This document shows positions 52,125-61,973 of a stretch of 64,000 bases of DNA, piece by piece (position 1 is the first letter of the stretch; each line of letters begins with the position of its first letter). Source of the stretch: Pseudobacteriovorax antillogorgiicola (GTDB taxonomy: Bacteria > Bdellovibrionota_B > Oligoflexia > Oligoflexales > Oligoflexaceae); NCBI RefSeq assembly GCF_900177345.1, contig NZ_FWZT01000019.1, positions 62,001 through 126,000 of the forward strand, in the 5' to 3' direction. A model generated the notes under the pieces. It worked only from the letters and a program-made list of their open reading frames with translations, ran no database searches and was not told where the DNA came from. The translations under genes and the position numbers were made by a program.

Positions 52125-54647
52125 TTAACTCCTAAAGTCCCGAGCGGCTTGTCGAACCTCTTGGCTCGTGCCGAGTGTTAAAACCATCTGCCCCAAATCT
52201 CGACAGGCTGGTCGAGAGAATTTCCTGATTTCATCCTTCACTTCTCCAATCATCGGCAGGCTCACGCTGAACTCATCAATGCCAAGACCCATGAGGATGG
52301 GAACAGCATCCAAGTCGCTGGCGATGCCGCCGCAGACTGCCACGTGCTTGCCGTACTTTTTGGCACCGGCTGTAGCCTTGGCGATTAGTTGCAATACAGC
52401 GGGATGGAGTCCATCCACGGTTTTTGCGAGCTGGCGATGAGTGCGGTCAGTTGCCAAAGTATACTGGGCAAGGTCGTTGGTCCCGATGGAGAAAAAGTCC
52501 ACCTCTGGTGCCAAAACTTCTGCTTGGAGAGCCGCGGAAGGCACTTCGATCATGATTCCTACCTTAGGCACGCGCCACGACTTTTTCTCACAGATGCCCT
52601 GTACCAATGCCTTAAATTCTTGAATTTCGTGGAGGAAGCTCACCATGGGAAACATGATTGCAATGGGATGGTCCTGAGCTGCTTGGCAGATGGCCTCCAC
52701 CTGCTGGGTGATGATCCGCGGATTTTCTCTATGGATACGGATACCGCGAACTCCCAAAAACGGATTGTCTTCGTCAGGGAACTTGAGATAGGGAAGAGGT
52801 TTATCGCCGCCGACGTCCAGGGTTCGGATCACGAGAGGGCGATCACCTAGAGCCTGGCCGATATCGCTATAGATGCTGACTTGTTCATCGATAGTGGGTT
52901 CTCGATCCCGGTGAAGGAATAAGAACTCTGAACGGAGCAGACCCACCCCTTCGGCTCCGAGCCTAACTCCTTCCTGGCTATCGCTGAGGCTGCCTATGTT
53001 GGCGCAAACTTCAAACTGGTGACCATCTTTAGAAAGGGCTGCTTCTGAAGCTCGTGAAAGAACGTCCTGCTGATGCCGCGCCGCCTGCTCTCGAATAGCT
53101 TTGACCTGGTTAATTTCCGCTGTTGACGGCTTGAGCTTCAAGGTGCCTTCCGATCCGTCCAGGATAGCAGTGGTGCCAGGAGTGATTTGCAGCACATCCT
53201 CGCGAACCCCAGCAACCGCTGGAATACCGAGAGACTTGGCAAGAATAGCCACATGAGATGTGGGACCACCTGTGATCGTCACAAAGCCTAAGACGAGTTC
53301 GGTATCGAGTCCGACAACATCAGACGGGGTGAGATCCTCTGCAACAATGATGGTATCTGCGGGGATGTCCCAGCCGCTGCCTTCCTCATCGAGCAGGAGT
53401 TTTAGAACTCGCTGACCCACGTCCCGTAGATCATTAGCCCGGGCTGCCAGCAGTTCATTCTTCAGTTTTTGCAAGGCCTGCTCGCGACTGCGATATGCCT
53501 CTCGCCAGGCAAAGGCTGCGGTTTGGCCGTTTTTGATGCCTCTGATGGTATCGTGAAGGATTTCAGGATCGTCTAAGATTTCCAGATGGGCAGCAAAGAT
53601 TGCGGCGCGATTGGTCTGGCCCTTGCGTTGCAGATTTTGGTGGAGGGTTTGGATATCTTGCCGCGCTTGTTCGATTCCCTGATCCAGACGAAGCTGCTCA
53701 GCTTGTGGGTCGTTGCTATGCTGGGGAACCTCCCGCTCTTCGGATGAAAGACAGAAGATCTTTCCAGCCGCTAGACCCGCTGAAATCCCTGCTCCTTGAT
53801 AGGTATTGGGGTCAAGGTTTTCCGCGGGGGTTTGAGGTGTGGTGGCTGAGGCGTTCGCCTGGTTGGTGCCATGCTCGCTACCGTCATCGTGCAAGGCTCC
53901 CAAGATGTTTTGCACCCTAGCCACAGCTTCCTCAGCATCAGGTCCAGAGGCTTCAATCTCGCACTTTTGATCCAAGGCTAGTTCCAGGGCCATCACGGCA
54001 ATAATGCTTTTGCCGTTGGCCTCCTTACCACCCGATCGAAGTGTCACATCGACGTTGAGTTTTTTCAGCTCCGTGACCATCGATGCCGCTGGTCGCGCAT
54101 GGATGCCGGTAGGGTTGATGATTTTGACAACTGCTTTTTGAACGTTTTCCCGAGATACTGCGTGATTTCCCTCAGAGCCAGCTGTTCCCCCATCGATGGT
54201 GAACAGCTCGTCACCAACGTTGATCCGCCCTCCTTGCAGCCGAGGTGTGACCTGAGCATCTCCCGTGACCAAAATTTGCGTCATCAGACTCCTGGCTTTA
54301 CTGGCGACTTTGTCTAAGTCGAAACGAATCAGGGGATCACCGCAGCGAACCTGATCACCTGGCTGAACCAGCTGCGAAAAACCGTCGCCTTTTAAGCCGA
54401 CCGTATCGATACCAATGTGCATCATCAGTTCATAAGGCCCTGATTTTAAGGTCAGAGCATGCAATGACGGATGAATGTAGCTCACTGTCCCATCGGCCGG
54501 AGCGTAAAGCGTGTCGGTGATCGGGTCTACAGAAATGCCATCGCCAGCCATACGTTGACTGAAGACAGGATCTGGAACTTGTTCGATCGGATAGACTTGC
54601 CCGGCTAGTGGCGATTTGATGGATAAATGATCGGATGATTGAAGCAT
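52125..54647 (-). CDS. PTS EIIA-HPr-EI fusion protein
   Basis: An 840-residue cytoplasmic fusion that carries phosphate from PEP to sugar in one chain. EIIA(Glc) is residues about 1-155 with His77 in YELMMHIGIDTVG (helper His63). HPr is about 170-255 with phospho-His183 in NPTGIHARPAASM. Enzyme I is about 285-835 with phospho-His465 in GGPTSHVAIL, followed by FFSIGTNDLAQYTLATDR and an active-site Cys in CGGIASD. ATG 54647 follows GAGGGGG; the open frame starts at 54731 without that site. Upstream lies a 500-nt divergent region toward the GH3 gene. It is equivalent to Crr, PtsH and PtsI in one. Confidence 0.93.
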   Translation of the reverse strand: MLQSSDHLSIKSPLAGQVYPIEQVPDPVFSQRMAGDGISVDPITDTLYAPADGTVSYIHPSLHALTLKSGPYELMMHIGIDTVGLKGDGFSQLVQPGDQVRCGDPLIRFDLDKVASKARSLMTQILVTGDAQVTPRLQGGRINVGDELFTIDGGTAGSEGNHAVSRENVQKAVVKIINPTGIHARPAASMVTELKKLNVDVTLRSGGKEANGKSIIAVMALELALDQKCEIEASGPDAEEAVARVQNILGALHDDGSEHGTNQANASATTPQTPAENLDPNTYQGAGISAGLAAGKIFCLSSEEREVPQHSNDPQAEQLRLDQGIEQARQDIQTLHQNLQRKGQTNRAAIFAAHLEILDDPEILHDTIRGIKNGQTAAFAWREAYRSREQALQKLKNELLAARANDLRDVGQRVLKLLLDEEGSGWDIPADTIIVAEDLTPSDVVGLDTELVLGFVTITGGPTSHVAILAKSLGIPAVAGVREDVLQITPGTTAILDGSEGTLKLKPSTAEINQVKAIREQAARHQQDVLSRASEAALSKDGHQFEVCANIGSLSDSQEGVRLGAEGVGLLRSEFLFLHRDREPTIDEQVSIYSDIGQALGDRPLVIRTLDVGGDKPLPYLKFPDEDNPFLGVRGIRIHRENPRIITQQVEAICQAAQDHPIAIMFPMVSFLHEIQEFKALVQGICEKKSWRVPKVGIMIEVPSAALQAEVLAPEVDFFSIGTNDLAQYTLATDRTHRQLAKTVDGLHPAVLQLIAKATAGAKKYGKHVAVCGGIASDLDAVPILMGLGIDEFSVSLPMIGEVKDEIRKFSRPACRDLGQMVLTLGTSQEVRQAARDFRS

Positions 54648-55149
54648 CGATGCCGCCCCCTCTATAAAAATGTGTGTCGCAAAACAGGGACTCTTCCCTG
54701 CGCTGCTTTTGTTTAGCACAATCCAGGCCACGCCTGAAGCAGCTCCTAGTTCATAAAAACCGTTTAGTTTACACGATAACCCAGTCAGTTGGAATAAATC
54801 GTCGTACGAGATCTAATACCCAAGGGACTTTGAGCTGCCTAGGGAGTTTTGTGATGAAAGACTACCCGTAGCTAAAGAGAGAGCTATTTACGAAAAAACG
54901 CTCTATTTCAAGTAAAACTTGGCAAACAAATCTTCCATAAAGAGAAATCCTTTCAATTATTTTTTGCGTCCACCTAGTACTTTGTGGTTCGGCTCTGCTA
55001 GCACAATCGGCGTTTCCTGGTATAGCAAAGTTATCAAAGACAAAACATTGGACGAGGTTTCAATCTTCAGGGAAACTGTCGTTCGGTTCCCCAGAAGTAT
55101 GCTCTGGGCAGAGAGCACTGGGGATATTTTCTAACTAGAGGGAGTACCT
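54648..55149. promoter_or_regulatory. Divergent regulatory region of the PTS and GH3 genes
   Basis: About 500 nt holding both promoters. The plus strand has a 71-codon frame (54919-55134) ending 15 nt before the GH3 ATG; it has no domain or clear ribosome-binding site and I do not call it. I could not assign an operator. Confidence 0.4.
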
Positions 55150-57657
55150 ATGATCAAACGCAAGATAGCCACTGGTTTTCTACTGGCCCTTAGCTTTTCG
55201 GCTGGGGCAGGGCCAAGCCCGAAACAGTCAGGAGTTGAATCCTGGCCAAAGATTAAAAGTGCAATAGTTCAAGACCCAGCGATGGAAGCACGGATTAGCG
55301 AGATCATGAAGTCCATGAGTCTTGCAGAAAAAGTGGGACAGATGGTCCAAGGAGAGATTCAGCATGTCACTGCTGAAGATGTAAAAGCATTTCATCTTGG
55401 TTCAGTTCTCAACGGTGGCGGCTCATTTCCTGGTGGCGATAAGCAAGCTCAGGTGAGTGACTGGCTCGCGCTGGCGGATCAGTACTGGGCAGCATCGATG
55501 GATGAGTCTGATGGCAATATGGGGATTCCCATTCTTTGGGGTACCGATGCGGTCCATGGTCACAACAATGTGCGTGGGGCCACCTTGTTTCCCCATAACA
55601 TTGGCTTAGGAGCTGCTCGCGACCCAGATTTGATGGAAAAAATAGGTGAGATCACGGCGCGCGAGGTTGCAGCGACGGGAATCGATTGGACCTTCGCACC
55701 AACGTTGGCAGTGGTTCGTGATGACCGTTGGGGCCGTAGCTATGAGGGTTATGCCGAGTCTCCTGATCTTGTTGAAGATTATGCCGGCAGAATGGTTAAG
55801 GGGCTACAAGGATCTCTGGAATTAGGGCGCGTCATCGCCACAGCTAAGCACTTTATTGGCGACGGTGGCACCAATCTGGGCAAGGATCAAGGGAACACTG
55901 AAGTTTCCGAGGCGGAGCTTCGGGACATTCACGGGCGTGGCTACTTTCCAGCCTTGGCTGCCGGGGTGCAGTCCGTGATGATCACCTTTAACAGTTGGAA
56001 TGGTGAGAAAGTCCATGGCTACAAGTACCTTATTCAAGACGTTTTGAAAGATCGAATGGGTTTTGATGGGCTGGTGGTTTCCGATTGGAATGGCATTGGT
56101 CAGGTAAAAGGCTGTAGTAATAGTGACTGTGCTCAGGCTGTGCTGGCTGGCATTGATCTGTTTATGATTCCCTATAAAGCGGAATGGCGGCCCTTTATTG
56201 AAAATACGATTGCTCAAGTGCAGGGGGGTAAGATTCCCATGAGCCGCATCGATGATGCTGTGCGACGAATCTTGCGAGTCAAGATGCGGGCGGGATTGTT
56301 CGATCGGCCCAAGCCCTCTCAACGCTTGGCAGACACGGCTCAAGTTACCGCGGGGACAGTTGGTGCCACCGAACATAAAAATGTCGCACGGGAAGCTGTT
56401 CGAAAATCATTGGTCCTTTTGAAAAACAATCGCAATCTTCTACCCATACCACGCAGTGCTCGGGTCTTGGTGGCTGGTAAAAGTGCCGATAGCGAAGCCA
56501 ATCAAACTGGCGGTTGGACACTTAGTTGGCAGGGAACGGAAAATAGCAAGGACGACTACGTTGGGGTTACCACGGTACTGGATGCCATTCGATCCGTCTC
56601 TACTTCGGTTACTTTTGATCAAGATGGCTCCGAAATCAATCGCAAGTCCCATGATGTAGCTATCGTCGTGATTGGAGAAACGCCCTATGCTGAAGGCCGT
56701 GGGGATCTGGGTGCTGCTGATACTTTAGAGCTTGCCAAGCTTCACCCTGAAGATCTTGAAGTATTGAAACGGGTCAAAGCCAGTGGAGTTCCGGCTGTTG
56801 CCATCTATCTTGGCGGCCGACCACTTTACGCCAACAAGGAAATCAATCTTTCGGATGCGTTTGTGGCTGCTTGGTTACCAGGAAGTGAAGCTGAAGGGAT
56901 CACCGATGTGATCTTTCAAGGGCCTGAAGGTGGTGTCAACTATGACTTTACTGGGAAGTTGAGCTTTTCTTGGCCCCAGGAACCTTGTCAGACACCCTTG
57001 AATGTAGGTGAAAAAGCTTATGACCCGTTATTTCCCTATGGCTTTGGGTTGGAATACGGCAAGTCATCGACATTGGCTAAACTACCAGAGCCAAGCCGAG
57101 ATTTTGGCTGTGGCCAAGACAGCAGTAGCCCGGTTCAGGACGAGGTGAGGGTTCACGACGAAGGTCAGACCCAAGAGCCTTGGGGGATGTTTATTGGTGA
57201 CCCTCTCAATGACTGGCTAGGTATTCAAGTGCGAGCTGATGAGGTTTCAACCCCATCTATCGTTGTGACCCCCGTGGACAACGAAGAGGGCATTCAGTGG
57301 GCAGCGAGGCAGTTAGTGTTTAAAGGCTTAGGCCAAGTCTATTTCCAAAGTCTTGATGGCGCTGGAAGGAATCTTGAGACCTTCGCTGAGGCTGGCAAGC
57401 TGAGTTTTCAAGCGAAGTTGCCTGAGGTTCCCGCAGCTGATGTTCAACTTCGCATTGACTGTGTCTACCCTTGTATCGGTTCCATCGATCTAACACCTAG
57501 ATTGAATGAAATCGCTGGCAAAGGCTGGCAGACGGTGACTGTTCCCCTGAGTGAGTTTGATGGTGTTAAATGGAATCGAGTTGACACTCCCTTTCTCATC
57601 ACCACCAGTGATGCTCTGACAATCACGATTGATAAGGTGATGTGGGAGAAAGGTTAG
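55150..57657 (+). CDS. Secreted GH3 beta-glucosidase/exo-glucanase (ExoP-like)
   Basis: An 835-residue exported glycoside hydrolase, signal peptide MIKRKIATGFLLALSFSAGA. The GH3 N-terminal barrel has ISEIMKSMSLAEKVGQMVQG, GTDAVHGHNNVRGATLFPHN, DRWGRSYEGYAESP and AKHFIGDGGTNLGKD. The nucleophile is Asp312 in LVVSDWNGI. The C-terminal GH3 domain follows (REAVRKSLVLLKNNRNLLPI, PQEPCQTPLNVGEKAYDP). The last 170 residues form an extra beta-sandwich domain of the ExoP type (GMFIGDPLNDWLGIQVRADE ...), probably glucan binding. It likely releases glucose from beta-glucans outside or in the periplasm, for uptake by the adjacent PTS. A terminator follows at 57738-57775. Confidence 0.92.
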   Translation: MIKRKIATGFLLALSFSAGAGPSPKQSGVESWPKIKSAIVQDPAMEARISEIMKSMSLAEKVGQMVQGEIQHVTAEDVKAFHLGSVLNGGGSFPGGDKQAQVSDWLALADQYWAASMDESDGNMGIPILWGTDAVHGHNNVRGATLFPHNIGLGAARDPDLMEKIGEITAREVAATGIDWTFAPTLAVVRDDRWGRSYEGYAESPDLVEDYAGRMVKGLQGSLELGRVIATAKHFIGDGGTNLGKDQGNTEVSEAELRDIHGRGYFPALAAGVQSVMITFNSWNGEKVHGYKYLIQDVLKDRMGFDGLVVSDWNGIGQVKGCSNSDCAQAVLAGIDLFMIPYKAEWRPFIENTIAQVQGGKIPMSRIDDAVRRILRVKMRAGLFDRPKPSQRLADTAQVTAGTVGATEHKNVAREAVRKSLVLLKNNRNLLPIPRSARVLVAGKSADSEANQTGGWTLSWQGTENSKDDYVGVTTVLDAIRSVSTSVTFDQDGSEINRKSHDVAIVVIGETPYAEGRGDLGAADTLELAKLHPEDLEVLKRVKASGVPAVAIYLGGRPLYANKEINLSDAFVAAWLPGSEAEGITDVIFQGPEGGVNYDFTGKLSFSWPQEPCQTPLNVGEKAYDPLFPYGFGLEYGKSSTLAKLPEPSRDFGCGQDSSSPVQDEVRVHDEGQTQEPWGMFIGDPLNDWLGIQVRADEVSTPSIVVTPVDNEEGIQWAARQLVFKGLGQVYFQSLDGAGRNLETFAEAGKLSFQAKLPEVPAADVQLRIDCVYPCIGSIDLTPRLNEIAGKGWQTVTVPLSEFDGVKWNRVDTPFLITTSDALTITIDKVMWEKG

Positions 57658-57711
57658 TGCTACGTGTTTTGTTAAAACTATAGGCAGCGAACCTGGTTTC
57701 GGAAATCGCTT

Positions 57712-57927
57712 CTAATTTGATAATCTTCTGATCTTGGAGGACCTCCAGAGCATTTGCTCCTGGGGGTCTTTTTTTAAGAAATAATTTGGTTGCGACGGTT
57801 CGATTTTGGCAGCCTCCTTTACCTCATAGCCTTGTTTTTCCAGCCGACCTATCAGTAGTTCTCGCTGGGCATCGTCGTCTTCGACAACGAGAACTACGGG
57901 ACGTTCTGGATTTTTTGGGTCGTCCAT
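57712..57927 (-). pseudogene. Truncated receiver-domain protein
   Basis: The frame starts inside the upstream receiver gene (34-nt overlap) and reads RPVVLVVEDDDAQRELLIGR, then LEKQGYEVKEAA. This is the first beta-strand, acidic pocket and helix 1 of a response regulator receiver. After that it runs into unrelated sequence (KIEPSQPNYFLKKDPQEQ...) that is only the reverse reading of the GH3 terminator. The phospho-acceptor Asp and the rest of the fold are missing. It is a broken gene. Confidence 0.7.
57738..57775 (+). terminator. Rho-independent terminator of the GH3 gene
   Basis: Arms GACCTCCAGAGCA and TGCTCCTGGGGGTC, followed by a seven-T run. It lies inside the truncated receiver frame on the other strand. 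Confidence 0.8.
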
Positions 57928-58307
57928 GACGCCGCCTCCTGAGCTGCCTTCATTGCATTGGCAATAAATATGGGTAAAGTTTCCTCGTCAATGGTTCTTT
58001 TTAAGGCGAAGCTTGTAGCTCCGGAGCAACGAGAAAGTTTCTCGACACTTGATTCGAAGGAGTCGGAGATGCAGATGATTGGCATTCTAAATCCGTTTTC
58101 CCTAATCATTTGGACAACGTGATCGCCAGTTTCTTCTGTCAGGAAAAAGTCAATAAAGATGAGATCGTACTGATTGTTTTTGATCATCGCCTTAGCTGGT
58201 TGATACCCCAGGGATGAGTCGACAACGTTGGAACGACTAAGGCTCGTGAGTAAGCGTCTTAGAATTGTTATGTCCTCGTAGTCGTCATCGATAATCAAAA
58301 ATCTCAT
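57894..58307 (-). CDS. Single-domain response regulator
   Basis: A 137-residue lone receiver domain. Acidic pocket FLIIDDDYEDI, phospho-acceptor Asp53 in LIFIDFFLTEETGDHV, the conserved hydroxy residue in PIICISDSFES, and the Lys in FALKRTIDEE. There is no output domain, so it works by phosphotransfer or by protein contact. It overlaps the truncated receiver frame downstream and is separated by about 200 nt from a divergent hybrid histidine kinase, which may be its partner. Confidence 0.88.
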   Translation of the reverse strand: MRFLIIDDDYEDITILRRLLTSLSRSNVVDSSLGYQPAKAMIKNNQYDLIFIDFFLTEETGDHVVQMIRENGFRMPIICISDSFESSVEKLSRCSGATSFALKRTIDEETLPIFIANAMKAAQEAASWTTQKIQNVP

Positions 58308-58506
58308 GTCAGAGGCTCTGCTGGTCTTCGTTTAGCTGCCCTTGTGTCGGTGAGCTAGGGCCTTTATTTAATTACTATTAGAAAATTTCTTCTCTGTTTT
58401 ATAGATCCTTTACCGATGTAAGGATGTGGCACGTGACGGTCGATTCACAAAATCACGGCTAGATCATTACTTGCTAGTATGTTTTTAGCCTTTGCAAGGC
58501 AGTGAG

Positions 58507-61101
58507 ATGAATAGGTTCAGGGACAACGTCATTAAGCGATGGTTGCCACTAGAGCAGCTAGCTGCATTTCTGACTTTGATTCTGGGTGGGGCTGTGATCT
58601 TGGGTTGGCACTTGGAGTCAAGGTCCTTGATACAAGTGAGCTCGCAGTTTGTGCCCATGCAATACAACACAGCCCTTGGATTCACTCTACTGAGTATAGG
58701 GCTAGTCCTCCATTCTAAGTTCCGGACGGTTGGGCTTCTCACTGGGTTATGCCTCGCTGCACTTGCTCTGATGACCATTGCACAGTATCTTTGGTCGCAA
58801 GATTTCGGCATCGATCAAATGTTTATGAACCACTATATCACTACTAAGACATCTTACCCTGGGCGCATGGCTCCAAATACGGCCATGTGCTTTGCGATTA
58901 TGAGTGTCCTTCTGTTGGTACAGTCGTGCTATCCCAATAGAAAAAAAAGAGTGCCTCTAAAATCCACCTTGTCGACGATTGTGATGTTTCTTGCAGCTCC
59001 ACCATTTCTCGGTTATTTGATGTCTGTGGACCCGGTGTTTGGCTGGCAGAAATATACGAACATGGCAATCCACACATCCAGTGGTTTTCTTGTTTTGAGC
59101 TTAGCTCATTCCATTGGAAACTTAAGGCGGATCGACCTTAGGCAATCGAGTCGCGTTGCTATTGCTCTTGGTTGGGCAGTGTTTTTGAGCTTTTATCTTT
59201 TCGGGCTTCAGTTTGCAGAATCAGAACAAAAAAAGTTAGGGGCTTTTTTAGAACGCTCCGCAGATGCCTCACTTTCAAAGTTCGACGTGACTATGGCGCA
59301 AAGTCTTCTAGCCTTTCAAAGGCAGTCGGAAAGATTAGGTAGGCGTGGGGTAGAGTCTCTTGAATCGTGGATGGCTGATGCTAAAGACTACGTATTAGAT
59401 TTTCAAGAGCTGGAGGCTATCTATCTCCTAGACGATACAGGAGAGATCCTTGCATCATTTCCAAAAGGTCGCGGGTTCACTAAGAGCCTATCGTTTGATT
59501 CCTATAACCGTCCTGGTGCTCGGCTAGTTGTTACTGCTGATGAAACCTCAGTGGCAGCGCTAGCCACTGTATTTGATCAGAGATCGGGTAGAAAGTATCA
59601 TCTGTTATATAAAATTAATCCCGAAAAATTGTTCCAAGATCTGTCAAAATCATCCCGGTCCGAAGACCGAAATTTTGCATTGACTGTTAGGAACCATCGG
59701 GACCACATCATTTATCAAGAACCTCGATTACAGAACGCTCAATCCCCACTGTACCTATCAACCTTTAGGCAATACCAAAGGGATGAGGTTCGCTGGTCGC
59801 TTTACTTTAGTGCGTCACCAGCTTTAATGGCTGAAATCGATACTAATTACCCCGAACTTGTCATATTTTTAGGTGCTATTATAGGCTTCCTAAGCTCCCT
59901 AGCGTACGCATCAACCATGAGAACAAGGCACTTGCTACAGTTAAGCGAGATTCGAGGTAAAAAACTTGAAGTCGCCATCGAGGAAAAATCTCGATTTCTT
60001 GCTAACATAAGCCATGAGATTCGTACGCCTCTCAATGCGATAATAGGAATGGCTGATATCATTTTCAGTGAAGTGAAAGACCCGATCTTGCAAAAGCAGT
60101 TAGCTTCGATTCAATCTTCTGGGGATCTACTTCTAGCGATCATCAATGACGTTTTGGATCTTTCGAAAATCGAGGCCGGCAAGCTTAGCCTTGAAAATAT
60201 TCCTTTTAGCATCGATGTCTTGCTGGAAGAAGTGCTGCAAGCATTAGGGCCCAAGGCCTCAAATAACGGCACGATACTTAGCACCAATGGCGAAAGCCTC
60301 GGTTGGACAAATGGCGACCCCTATCGCCTCAAGCAAGTTCTCTTTAATCTGGTTGGTAATGCCATCAAATTCTGCCAAGAAGGGCAGGTTGTGATGTCCT
60401 ACCACGAGGAGATTCGAAACGACCAACGATGGGTTTGCTTAGCAATCACAGATAACGGCATCGGCATTGCCCCAGAGAAGCTACCTAAGATATTCGCTGC
60501 TTTTTCACAGTCAGACGAGCTTTCAACCCGAGCCTTTGGTGGAACGGGACTTGGTCTAGCCATTTCGCAAGCTATTGTCAAGCAATGGGGCGGCTACATC
60601 CATGTTCAAAGTGTGTTGAAGGTAGGGACCACGTTTACTGTAAATCTACCTGCTCCCAAAATTGATCCGCCACAAAGCAGGCTGATTGATCGCAGTGGAG
60701 TAGGTGTCTATTCCGAATTAGAAATTCTTGTGGTTGACGACAATGAGTTGAACCGAGAGATCTTCACAAAATACCTGGCGAAACTTGGTTTGGATGCAGA
60801 TCAGGCTAAGAACGGCCATGAAGCACTCGTCAAAGTTAAGCAGAAAAACTATGACTTGATCTTGATGGACTGTCACATGCCCGAGATGGATGGTTTTGAA
60901 GCCACCCGTCGGATAAAGGAAAACCTAGGAGAGTCAGCTCCCTTTATTATAGCTTTAACCGCTAGTGCGATGAAGGAAGATCGTGAGAAGTGCGCTGATG
61001 CTGGAATGGATGACTTTCTAGGTAAACCTCTAAAGCACAAGGTTCTTAAAGAAAAACTCCTTGAGCTGTATGGACCCGAATCTCTGACAAAGACTGGGTG
61101 A
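58507..61101 (+). CDS. Hybrid sensor histidine kinase with N-terminal membrane domain
   Basis: An 864-residue membrane kinase. About eight hydrophobic segments in two groups (MASE-like N-terminal block to about residue 225) are followed by a periplasmic or cytoplasmic sensory segment and a final membrane helix near residue 455. The HisKA box FLANISHEIRTPLNAIIGMA has His503. HATPase boxes follow: NLVGNAIKFCQEGQV, ITDNGIGIAPEKLPKIFAAF, FGGTGLGLAISQAIV. A C-terminal receiver has Asp788 in LILMDCHMPEMDGFEA, with Thr/Lys in IALTASAM and FLGKPLKHK. ATG 58507 follows AAGGCAGTGAG; a TTG 15 nt earlier is in frame. The divergent lone receiver is the obvious candidate partner. Confidence 0.9.
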   Translation: MNRFRDNVIKRWLPLEQLAAFLTLILGGAVILGWHLESRSLIQVSSQFVPMQYNTALGFTLLSIGLVLHSKFRTVGLLTGLCLAALALMTIAQYLWSQDFGIDQMFMNHYITTKTSYPGRMAPNTAMCFAIMSVLLLVQSCYPNRKKRVPLKSTLSTIVMFLAAPPFLGYLMSVDPVFGWQKYTNMAIHTSSGFLVLSLAHSIGNLRRIDLRQSSRVAIALGWAVFLSFYLFGLQFAESEQKKLGAFLERSADASLSKFDVTMAQSLLAFQRQSERLGRRGVESLESWMADAKDYVLDFQELEAIYLLDDTGEILASFPKGRGFTKSLSFDSYNRPGARLVVTADETSVAALATVFDQRSGRKYHLLYKINPEKLFQDLSKSSRSEDRNFALTVRNHRDHIIYQEPRLQNAQSPLYLSTFRQYQRDEVRWSLYFSASPALMAEIDTNYPELVIFLGAIIGFLSSLAYASTMRTRHLLQLSEIRGKKLEVAIEEKSRFLANISHEIRTPLNAIIGMADIIFSEVKDPILQKQLASIQSSGDLLLAIINDVLDLSKIEAGKLSLENIPFSIDVLLEEVLQALGPKASNNGTILSTNGESLGWTNGDPYRLKQVLFNLVGNAIKFCQEGQVVMSYHEEIRNDQRWVCLAITDNGIGIAPEKLPKIFAAFSQSDELSTRAFGGTGLGLAISQAIVKQWGGYIHVQSVLKVGTTFTVNLPAPKIDPPQSRLIDRSGVGVYSELEILVVDDNELNREIFTKYLAKLGLDADQAKNGHEALVKVKQKNYDLILMDCHMPEMDGFEATRRIKENLGESAPFIIALTASAMKEDREKCADAGMDDFLGKPLKHKVLKEKLLELYGPESLTKTG

Positions 61102-61271
61102 TGCGACGGTTTGTACCATCTCCTCGCATTTTTTTAACCAAGCCTTGTCTCATAGGTTTGCTCCCCTAAATATGTTATTCTCCTATCGGTTTGCGGAACT
61201 TGACGAACAAGGGGTGACTTGTTCAGATCCAATTGTTGCTTTGTGAGCTGGTATTTGGGAGGATTGATTTC

Positions 61272-61973
61272 ATGCAAATGTTTATGGAAGAGGCTAAAAA
61301 TCTCAAGGGGGTGTGGCGATTGCTGCGCAGGAGCCCCCTTTCTGATGATTTAAGTCGCTTTGACGTTCTGGAAGGAAGTCAGTACCAAGTATTGATAAGC
61401 CTTGTTGGGTTCGCAACCTTAGTTGAAATCCCTTTGATTCACTTTATTATACAATATCTATGGGAACCCAGCCCCTTGTTGTCGACCGTTCAGATCGTGA
61501 TTGTTGCAATGAGCCTTTACGGGATTATTTGGTTCTTAGGAGATTACCAGAGAATCAAGGAGGGTGGCTATCATGTGTATGCCGACGGAATTCATATAGA
61601 TATATCTTCACGATGGCAGGGATCTATTCCCTTCTCAGCCATCAAGTCGGTGTCTAGATCTAACTTTAAACCTAAGTCCTCATGGGAGCAAGATTGGCGC
61701 AAAAAACAAGAGCAAGTGCCAGAGGGGCTTGGTCGGCTGTCTATTGGTCTGGAAAAGCCGAACGTCTGCATTAGATTTCAAGAGAATAGATCGATCAAAG
61801 GCCTTTATGGGATCGAGCGAAGTTTTAACGAAATTCACTTTTATGTGTCGAATCCAGATCAATTTCTTACGACTGTTTCGGAAAAGTTGAAGGATTCCTG
61901 CATTGGTCGTGGTTCAAATTCTTGCTCCCACCAATCAGGTGAGTTGTTTGACGCGAAGGATCGTGGGTTTTAG
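61272..61973 (+). CDS. Membrane protein with C-terminal PH-like domain
   Basis: A 233-residue protein with two membrane helices (QVLISLVGFATLVEIPLIHF, LSTVQIVIVAMSLYGIIWFL) and a soluble C-terminal region (YHVYADGIHIDISSRWQGSI, PFSAIKSVSRSNFKPKS) that looks like a bacterial PH-type domain. No function is recognised. ATG 61272 follows GGGAGGA. Its 3' end overlaps the converging CobW gene by 4 nt. Confidence 0.75.
   Translation: MQMFMEEAKNLKGVWRLLRRSPLSDDLSRFDVLEGSQYQVLISLVGFATLVEIPLIHFIIQYLWEPSPLLSTVQIVIVAMSLYGIIWFLGDYQRIKEGGYHVYADGIHIDISSRWQGSIPFSAIKSVSRSNFKPKSSWEQDWRKKQEQVPEGLGRLSIGLEKPNVCIRFQENRSIKGLYGIERSFNEIHFYVSNPDQFLTTVSEKLKDSCIGRGSNSCSHQSGELFDAKDRGF

Noticed and set aside
54919-55134. 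71-codon frame ending just before the GH3 start
   Set aside because: No ribosome-binding site before its TTG, no domain, and it lies in the divergent promoter region.
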